From NCBI GenBank assembly GCA_964423545.1, contig CAYRFV010000033.1:1-29911 (forward strand): a stretch of 29,911 nucleotides of DNA, written 5' to 3'. The DNA comes from JALOOE01 sp964423545. Lineage in GTDB: Bacteria; Chloroflexota; Anaerolineae; CG2-30-64-16. A program made the translations under genes and the position numbers. Under the pieces are notes generated by a model. It was not told where the DNA came from, did no database searches, and worked only from the letters and a program-made list of their open reading frames with translations. This document shows, piece by piece, positions 25,464-29,911 of this stretch. Numbering within the stretch: the stretch's first letter is position 1; the number at the start of each line of letters is the position of its first letter.

Positions 25464-27248
25464 TCACCACGTGGCGCGGTCGTGCGCAGGATCAAAGGCG
25501 GCCAGATCGTCCTCGTAGAGGATCTCGTACTTGTAGCCCTGCTCGGTCAGGAACATCTGGCGATGGCTCCCGAAAAGCTGGTCCTTGGTGTCCCGCATGA
25601 CAACGGCGTAGAAATGCGCAGGGCGGCCGTCGCTTTTCGGGCGCAGGATGCGGCCAAGCCGCTGAGCCTCCTCCTGCCGCGAGCCGAACGTGCCGCTGAT
25701 CTCGATGGCGACGCTGACATCCGGCAGGTCAATGGCGAAGTTGGCCACTTTGGAGACGACCAGCAAGCGCAGCGTGCCGTCGCGCATCTGCTGGTAAAGC
25801 TTCTGCCGCTCGCGCACGGGCGTCTTGCCGGTAAGCAGCGGCGCATTCAGGCGCGTTGCCGCCTCGCTCAACTGCTCCAGGTAGGTGCCGATCACGAGCA
25901 CCTGGTCGTCGGGATGCCTGGCGATCAGTTCTTCCACGACCTGCAGCTTGGCAGGATCGGTGGCGGCAATGACGTATTGCACCTTGCTTTCGGCCAACGC
26001 GTAGTCCATGCGGCGCTCGCGCGACATCGTGAGCCGGACCTCGTGGCAGTGGGCCGTGGCGATCCACCCCTGCCGCTCCAGATCCTTCCACGGCACATCG
26101 TACTTCTTCGGGCCGATGAGAGCAAAGACATCCTCCTCGCGACCGTCTTCGCGCACCAGGGTGGCGGTGAGGCCCAGGCGACGGCGCCCCTGGAGCTCGG
26201 CGGTCATGCGGAAGACCGGCGCCGGCAGGAGGTGCACCTCGTCATAGACGATCAGTCCCCAGTCGCGCTCGTTGAACAATCTGAAATGAGGGAAGTCGTC
26301 GATAGATAGGGGCTGAGGTGCGCCAGAATCATCCCAACCCAGGTCGTCCGGATCGCCGTCGCGGCCGCGGCGCCGGGTGTGATAGGTCAGAATCTGATAG
26401 GTCGTAACCGTCACGGGTCGGATTTCCTTGACGTCGCCGCTGTATTCACCGATGTCGTCCGGCGCCAGGCTTGTTTTGTCGAGCAACTCATCCATCCACT
26501 GGCGTACAGCGACCGTATTGGTGGTCATGATGAGCGTGTTGGTCTGCAGCCGGCTCATGGCGCCCATGCCGACCATCGTCTTGCCGGCGCCACAGGGCAA
26601 AACGATCACCCCGGAGCCGCCCTGTGCGGAACCGTCGGCGTGGAAGGTGTTGGCCGCGTCCCGCTGATAGTCGCGCAGTGCAAACACCTCACCGGTCGCC
26701 CGCCGCGCCGGCAGCAACTCGAACACCAGCCCGGCGCCCTCGACATAGCCAGCCAGGTCCTCAGCGGGATAGCCCACATCGACCAGCGCCTTCTTGACAT
26801 GGCCGCGCATGGCCGGGTTGACCCGCACCGTGACCGGATCGATCTCCTCCAGGATGAACTGCTTGACCTTGCGCTGCCGGCTCACCTCGAGCATGAGCAA
26901 CGGGTCTTCCGCCACCAGAAGCAGGCCGCCCGTGGCATCCTTGCGCAGCTTGATCCGGCCGAATCGACTGACATAGTCGCGTACATCGGCCTGAATATTG
27001 CCGGGAACATCGTACTTGCTGTATTGCGCCAGACTGGCGAGGATAGCATCCGCGGTGAGGCCGCTGGCGGCCGCGTTCCAGAGCGAGAGGGGCGAAAGCC
27101 GGTAGGTGTGGATGTGCTCCGGGCTCTTTTCGAGCTCGGCGAAACGGGCGAGCGCGTCGCGCGCCTCACCGTAGAGGGCGTTATCGACTTCCAGCAACAC
27201 CGAGCGGTCGCTTTGGACGACCATCGGGTTCAGGGGATTGACAGGCAT
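25464..27248 (-). CDS. XPB/Ssl2-type DNA repair helicase
   Basis: A 594-residue superfamily 2 3'-5' DNA helicase of the XPB type. The N-terminal 180 residues form the helicase-associated and damage-recognition-like region. Walker A is PCGAGKT (218-224), the DEVH box is at 336-339, motif III is TAT (361-363), the XPB-specific RED motif is at 366-368 (LVREDGREED), and motif VI is QRLGRILRP (529-537). IGPKKYDVPWKDLERQGWIA is an XPB hallmark. Residues 291-317 between motifs Ic and II are an extra acidic and arginine-rich insertion. I chose ATG 27248 because the 48 upstream codons cover a promoter and a large hairpin. It has its own promoter and leads a three-gene unit with two helicase-associated proteins. 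Confidence 0.93.
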   Translation of the reverse strand: MPVNPLNPMVVQSDRSVLLEVDNALYGEARDALARFAELEKSPEHIHTYRLSPLSLWNAAASGLTADAILASLAQYSKYDVPGNIQADVRDYVSRFGRIKLRKDATGGLLLVAEDPLLMLEVSRQRKVKQFILEEIDPVTVRVNPAMRGHVKKALVDVGYPAEDLAGYVEGAGLVFELLPARRATGEVFALRDYQRDAANTFHADGSAQGGSGVIVLPCGAGKTMVGMGAMSRLQTNTLIMTTNTVAVRQWMDELLDKTSLAPDDIGEYSGDVKEIRPVTVTTYQILTYHTRRRGRDGDPDDLGWDDSGAPQPLSIDDFPHFRLFNERDWGLIVYDEVHLLPAPVFRMTAELQGRRRLGLTATLVREDGREEDVFALIGPKKYDVPWKDLERQGWIATAHCHEVRLTMSRERRMDYALAESKVQYVIAATDPAKLQVVEELIARHPDDQVLVIGTYLEQLSEAATRLNAPLLTGKTPVRERQKLYQQMRDGTLRLLVVSKVANFAIDLPDVSVAIEISGTFGSRQEEAQRLGRILRPKSDGRPAHFYAVVMRDTKDQLFGSHRQMFLTEQGYKYEILYEDDLAAFDPAHDRATW

Positions 27249-27254
27249 GAGCGA

Positions 27255-27293
27255 GCTTGCCCTTTGGCGATGATATCGATACAAAGGGCAAGC
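27255..27293 (-). promoter_or_regulatory. 12-bp perfect inverted repeat in the XPB leader
   Basis: On the minus strand GCTTGCCCTTTG, a 15-base loop, then CAAAGGGCAAGC, ending six bases before the XPB ATG. The 3' arm includes AAAGGG, the only ribosome-site-like sequence, so folding would hide it. The 5' arm overlaps the -10 box, so the same dyad could equally be a repressor operator. Confidence 0.65.
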
Positions 27294-27319
27294 ATACCGC
27301 ACTTTTCGCCGATCGGCAA
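27291..27319 (-). promoter_or_regulatory. Sigma70-type promoter of the XPB operon
   Basis: Reading the minus strand, TTGCCG (27319-27314), a spacer of exactly 17 bases, and TATGCT (27296-27291). A 10-bp perfect palindrome, GCCGATCGGC (27308-27317), overlaps the -35 box. The leader would be about 35 bases and would contain most of the inverted repeat at 27255-27293. Confidence 0.6.
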
Positions 27320-27345
27320 CTCCGCAAAAAACGACGTTGAGTGGA

Positions 27346-27723
27346 TCATTCTTCGACGCGAGCGATCCGCACCGCCGCGCCATCGCGTACACGGCGGAAA
27401 GCGGTCGCGTCGCCGATCACCCGCCCGAGCACGTTGACCGGACTGTAGGCGCGCGGCGTCGGGCCATCGCTGGCGGGAGTTGGGCCAAAGAAGATGCAGA
27501 AGGCATGACCCACGGGCCAATAGCCCAACTCACCCACGGCCACATCGGCGCGCGCATCAGGCGCCTGCCTTGCAACTACGGGGATCTCGAAGTAGATCTC
27601 GTCGCCCCAGGTGCTCGCCCGCGCCTCGATGGGCAGTGCATGCCACACCTGCATTGCGGTCGGGTCATCGTTCAGCTCAGCAGGAAGCGCGATGCCTCCC
27701 GCCGTGATCCGGATGCGGCGCAT
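27346..27723 (-). CDS. Cyclophilin-like fold protein
   Basis: A 125-residue protein of the small cyclophilin-like family (PF04126; structural example TM1367 of Thermotoga). RIRITAGGIALPAELNDDPTA opens the fold as in relatives, WGDEIYFEIPV (about 39-49) and GELGYWPVGHAFCIFFGPTP (64-83) are the conserved core, and VNVLGRVIGD is near the C-terminus. No signal peptide or membrane segment is seen. The biochemical role is unknown; prolyl isomerase activity is not established for this family. AGGAGCT lies directly before ATG 27723, and the start is ten bases after the pirin stop, so it is cotranscribed with pirin. Confidence 0.83.
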   Translation of the reverse strand: MRRIRITAGGIALPAELNDDPTAMQVWHALPIEARASTWGDEIYFEIPVVARQAPDARADVAVGELGYWPVGHAFCIFFGPTPASDGPTPRAYSPVNVLGRVIGDATAFRRVRDGAAVRIARVEE

Positions 27724-27733
27724 AGCTCCTCTG

Positions 27734-28585
27734 CTAATCGGGGGTCACGAACGTCCCGTTCTGCAGGTCAGCCAGCGCCTGCAGGATTTCTTCGCGCGTG
27801 TTCATCACAAAGGGGCCGTGGCGTGCGATCGGCTCGCCGAGCGGCTTGCCCGACACCAGAAGAAATCGGGCGCCCTCCGCGCCGGCGCGCGCCTGCACCG
27901 CATCACCGTCGCTCAGAACCGCGAGCTTCGGGCTGGTCAGCGATCGGTCGCTGTCGCCGAACATACCGGCGCCCTCGAAGAGATAGGCAAACGCGGTGTG
28001 GCCGCGGCGCACGGGATGCGAGTAGGTGACTCGCGCCGGCAGCACAATGTCCAGGTAGGTCGGGTCGGCCGCGATCTCGGTAACCGGCCCCCGAACGCCA
28101 TCCACCTGGCCGGCCACAACGCGAATGCGCACGCCATCGGGCAACTGCGCCTCGGGGATCGACTCAGTCGGGAACTCCTGATAGCGCGGGCGGATCATCT
28201 TCAGCCGGGCCGGCAGGTTGACCCAGAGTTGAAAGCCCGCCATCCTGCCCTCGACCGGCGCGGGCATCTCTTCGTGCATGATGCCGCGGCCTGCGGTCAT
28301 CCACTGCACATCGCCCGCCCCGATCGTGCCGGCATTGCCCAGGCTGTCGCGGTGATTCACCTGGCCCGCCAGCATATAGGTCACCGTCTCAATGCCCCGG
28401 TGCGGGTGCATTGGAAAACCGGGCAGATAATCGGCCGGATTCTCGGAGCCGAAATGATCGAACAACAGGAAAGGGTCGAGATAGTCGAGCGCTCGACCTG
28501 CGATGCTTCGCCGCAGACGCACGCCCGCGCCTTCCATGACGGGCTGCGGCTCAATGACCTGTCGGATCTGTCTCACCTGGCTCAT
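27734..28585 (-). CDS. Pirin family protein
   Basis: A 283-residue bicupin of the pirin/YhaK family; some members are quercetin dioxygenases or redox-sensitive regulators. The metal-binding residues are H60, H62 (MHPHRGIETVTY), H104 and E106 (GIMHEEMP), spaced as in human pirin (H56, H58, H101, E103). FLLFDHFGSENP and GDVQWMTAGRGIMHEE are hallmark segments. The start ATG 28585 is chosen because GGAG lies nine bases upstream; an ATG five codons earlier (28600) overlaps that site. It lies between a zinc-ribbon membrane protein and a cyclophilin-like gene, with gaps of 27 and 10 bases, so all are probably one transcript. Confidence 0.92.
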   Translation of the reverse strand: MSQVRQIRQVIEPQPVMEGAGVRLRRSIAGRALDYLDPFLLFDHFGSENPADYLPGFPMHPHRGIETVTYMLAGQVNHRDSLGNAGTIGAGDVQWMTAGRGIMHEEMPAPVEGRMAGFQLWVNLPARLKMIRPRYQEFPTESIPEAQLPDGVRIRVVAGQVDGVRGPVTEIAADPTYLDIVLPARVTYSHPVRRGHTAFAYLFEGAGMFGDSDRSLTSPKLAVLSDGDAVQARAGAEGARFLLVSGKPLGEPIARHGPFVMNTREEILQALADLQNGTFVTPD

Positions 28586-28612
28586 AAGCCTCCACTCCAT
28601 ACGTAAATGCGT

Positions 28613-29242
28613 CTATCGACCAAAGACCCCCATCACCGACCTGCGGATCGTGTCGGAGAGCTCCGGGCTGGCAATCAACACGGCGAAGATGATCAGAAAC
28701 AGTATGACGACCCAGAGGTTCATACGGTCCTTGCGGGCCGGCTCTGCGGGAGCCGAGGCCGGCTCTACGGGAGCCGGAGCCGGCTCTACAGGAGCCGGGG
28801 CTGGATCCGGCCGCGACGACGGCGCTGCGGCAGGCTCCCTCACCGCAGACGCCGGCGCGGGCTCGGCAGAAGCTGCGGTGGGCGATGTCGCCGGTGCAGA
28901 GACCGATGCGCTCGGGCGCGCCGCGTCGACGGCCTGCGGGCGCGACTCCGGATCGACCCGGAAGGGTCGACCGGGCGGCGGCGCACTGGCCGAACGGCAC
29001 GGGTGATCACCCGCGAGCCAGCCCCGGCCGCCACAAAACGCACAGTCCTCCACCCAGGCCGGCAGCGCCACGCCACACTCGCTGCAGTATCTTCCCTGTT
29101 GGGGTGCGCCGCAGTGGCTGCTGGCAACGAAGCGCCAGACGCCCAAGCCACCGCATTGTGCACACACCTGCCAGACGATTGCGTCGCCGCACCGAGGACA
29201 TACAGCGCCAGTCGGCTGCTCCTTGGGATGCACCTCGTTCAC
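28613..29242 (-). CDS. Zinc-ribbon protein with Pro/Ala linker and C-terminal membrane anchor
   Basis: A 209-residue protein of unknown function. Two zinc-ribbon units open it: C15-C18 with C27-C30 and C53-C56 with C67-C70 (C44 is extra). Residues 84-170 are a low-complexity Pro/Ala/Ser/Glu linker that includes three heptads encoded by 21-bp repeats. Residues 174-192 (MNLWVVILFLIIFAVLIAS) form a single membrane helix with a short, basic tail. The zinc domain would face the cytoplasm if it is tail-anchored. GTG 29242 is chosen: GGAGGAG lies eight bases upstream, while earlier starts run into the preceding gene. It lies 35 bases after the FGE-like gene and probably works with it. I recognise no named family. 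Confidence 0.72.
   Translation of the reverse strand: MNEVHPKEQPTGAVCPRCGDAIVWQVCAQCGGLGVWRFVASSHCGAPQQGRYCSECGVALPAWVEDCAFCGGRGWLAGDHPCRSASAPPPGRPFRVDPESRPQAVDAARPSASVSAPATSPTAASAEPAPASAVREPAAAPSSRPDPAPAPVEPAPAPVEPASAPAEPARKDRMNLWVVILFLIIFAVLIASPELSDTIRRSVMGVFGR
28737..28799. repeat. Three 21-bp tandem repeats in the zinc-ribbon gene linker
   Basis: Units at 28737-28757, 28758-28778 and 28779-28799, each starting GCCGGCTCT on the + strand and differing at a few bases. They encode the heptads PAPVEPA, PAPVEPA and SAPAEPA in the linker. Copy number is likely to vary between strains. Confidence 0.8.
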
Positions 29243-29277
29243 TGCCACCGCTCCTCCCAGGCTGGTTCGGATGTCCC

Positions 29278-29911
29278 TCACCCCGAATGGTTGCGCGCCA
29301 CCACGCGAAACCCTGCGCTGCAATCGCGGTAGTGTGGATTGAGCCGGCCCCGAGCAGCGCAACGCACGAAGCCGGCATCGCCGAGATATGAGCCGCCTCG
29401 CACGACGCGTGGCTCTTGACCGCACGGATCATCATCCGCCGGTGCACTGTAGTTTGGACGCCACTTGGTCTGGCACCACTCCCAGACGTTGCCGCTCATG
29501 TCGAGCAGGCCGTATGGGCTGGCGCCTTTGTGACAGCCTCCCACTGCCCGCACCTCCCCAAAGGCGTCATCGCAGTGACAGAGGCACGGGTTGGGCAGTT
29601 CGTTGCCCCACGGGTAGAGACGTCCATCAGGACCCCTGGCGGCCTTCTCCCACTCGGCCTCGGTCGGCAGAAGCACACCGGCCCATTCGCAGAACGCTTG
29701 CGCATCGTGCCAGGAGACTTGCGTCACCGGACAGTGGGAGAGGTCCGGCATGATGCGCTCCGGCCCGAACGGCCGCTGCCAGTTGGCGCCGCGCTTGGAC
29801 GCCCATTCCCCGCCCGTCCATACCCAGGCCCAGCCCACCTCATCGGCCATGGTGCGGTGACCGGTAGCGCGCACGAAGGCCGCAAACTGAGCCACGGTCA
29901 CCGGAACGCGC
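29278..29911 (-). CDS. FGE-sulfatase (SUMF1) domain protein, 5' end cut by the window
   Basis: The visible C-terminal 210 residues belong to the formylglycine-generating-enzyme domain family. PVTQVSWHDAQAFCEWAG, LPTEAEWEKAARGPDGRLYPWG, SPYGLLDMSGNVWEW and the RVVRGGSYL to GFRVVAR ending are all family segments. The catalytic copper-binding cysteine pair that follows GGSYx in true FGE (GGSYMC...C in human) is missing: here the sequence is GGSYLGDAGFVRCAAR. It is therefore unlikely to activate sulfatases and may be a binding or effector domain, as in many bacterial SUMF1-type proteins. The open frame continues past the window edge (RVP before the first internal valine start), so the N-terminus and any fused kinase or other domain are unseen. 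Confidence 0.9.
   Translation of the reverse strand, partial: RVPVTVAQFAAFVRATGHRTMADEVGWAWVWTGGEWASKRGANWQRPFGPERIMPDLSHCPVTQVSWHDAQAFCEWAGVLLPTEAEWEKAARGPDGRLYPWGNELPNPCLCHCDDAFGEVRAVGGCHKGASPYGLLDMSGNVWEWCQTKWRPNYSAPADDDPCGQEPRVVRGGSYLGDAGFVRCAARGRLNPHYRDCSAGFRVVARNHSG

Noticed and set aside
27249..27392. 48-codon N-terminal extension of XPB
   Set aside because: The stretch contains a good promoter and a 12-bp inverted repeat, and XPB homology begins at ATG 27248.

Overview
The window is high-GC bacterial DNA with dense genes, mostly same-strand runs and short gaps. The gene set points to a member of the Chloroflexota or a close relative, most likely from a metagenome assembly: a bacterial XPB helicase with helicase-associated proteins, an SDR-type mannonate oxidoreductase, a UxaE epimerase, and a GGGGCGGGG-type hairpin like those common in Chloroflexi. 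The assignment is an inference from gene content; no rRNA, tRNA or other direct taxonomic marker is present. Ten N bases at 15809-15818 mark an assembly gap.

Block 1 (304-21188, almost all + strand) is a sugar-acid catabolic island. In order: FGGY sugar kinase, a PhyH-like protein (the only - strand gene), uronate isomerase UxaC, tagaturonate/fructuronate epimerase UxaE, SDR mannonate oxidoreductase, a Zn alcohol dehydrogenase, a Gfo/Idh/MocA oxidoreductase, a cyclase-family hydrolase, a HAD hydrolase, a LarA-family nickel racemase/epimerase, 6-phosphogluconate dehydrogenase (overlapping LarA by ATGA), a PPi-type phosphofructokinase, an SMP-30 lactonase, UDP-glucose pyrophosphorylase, a glucuronokinase-like GHMP kinase (overlapping galU), threonine-dehydrogenase-like MDR, an RlmI-like methyltransferase and a VOC protein.

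Read together, these genes suggest an unusual route: glucuronate or galacturonate to fructuronate/tagaturonate (UxaC, UxaE), to D-mannonate (SDR), then C2 epimerisation to D-gluconate by the LarA homologue, phosphorylation by the FGGY kinase, and oxidation by Gnd to ribulose 5-phosphate. The usual mannonate dehydratase, KDG kinase and KDPG aldolase are not in the window. The galU and glucuronokinase-like pair could divert glucuronate into UDP-glucuronate. No transporter and no transcription regulator was seen, though a good sigma70-type promoter with an operator-like palindrome lies before uxaC.

Block 2 (21207 to the right edge, all - strand) converges on block 1 with only 18 bases between stops. 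Reading leftwards: an FGE-sulfatase-like protein cut by the window edge, a zinc-ribbon protein with a C-terminal membrane anchor, pirin, a cyclophilin-like small protein, then, from its own promoter, XPB helicase and two paralogous helicase-associated proteins.

Several gaps in block 1 and the XPB leader carry long perfect inverted repeats without U-tracts. Their sequences differ from one another and their role is unknown.
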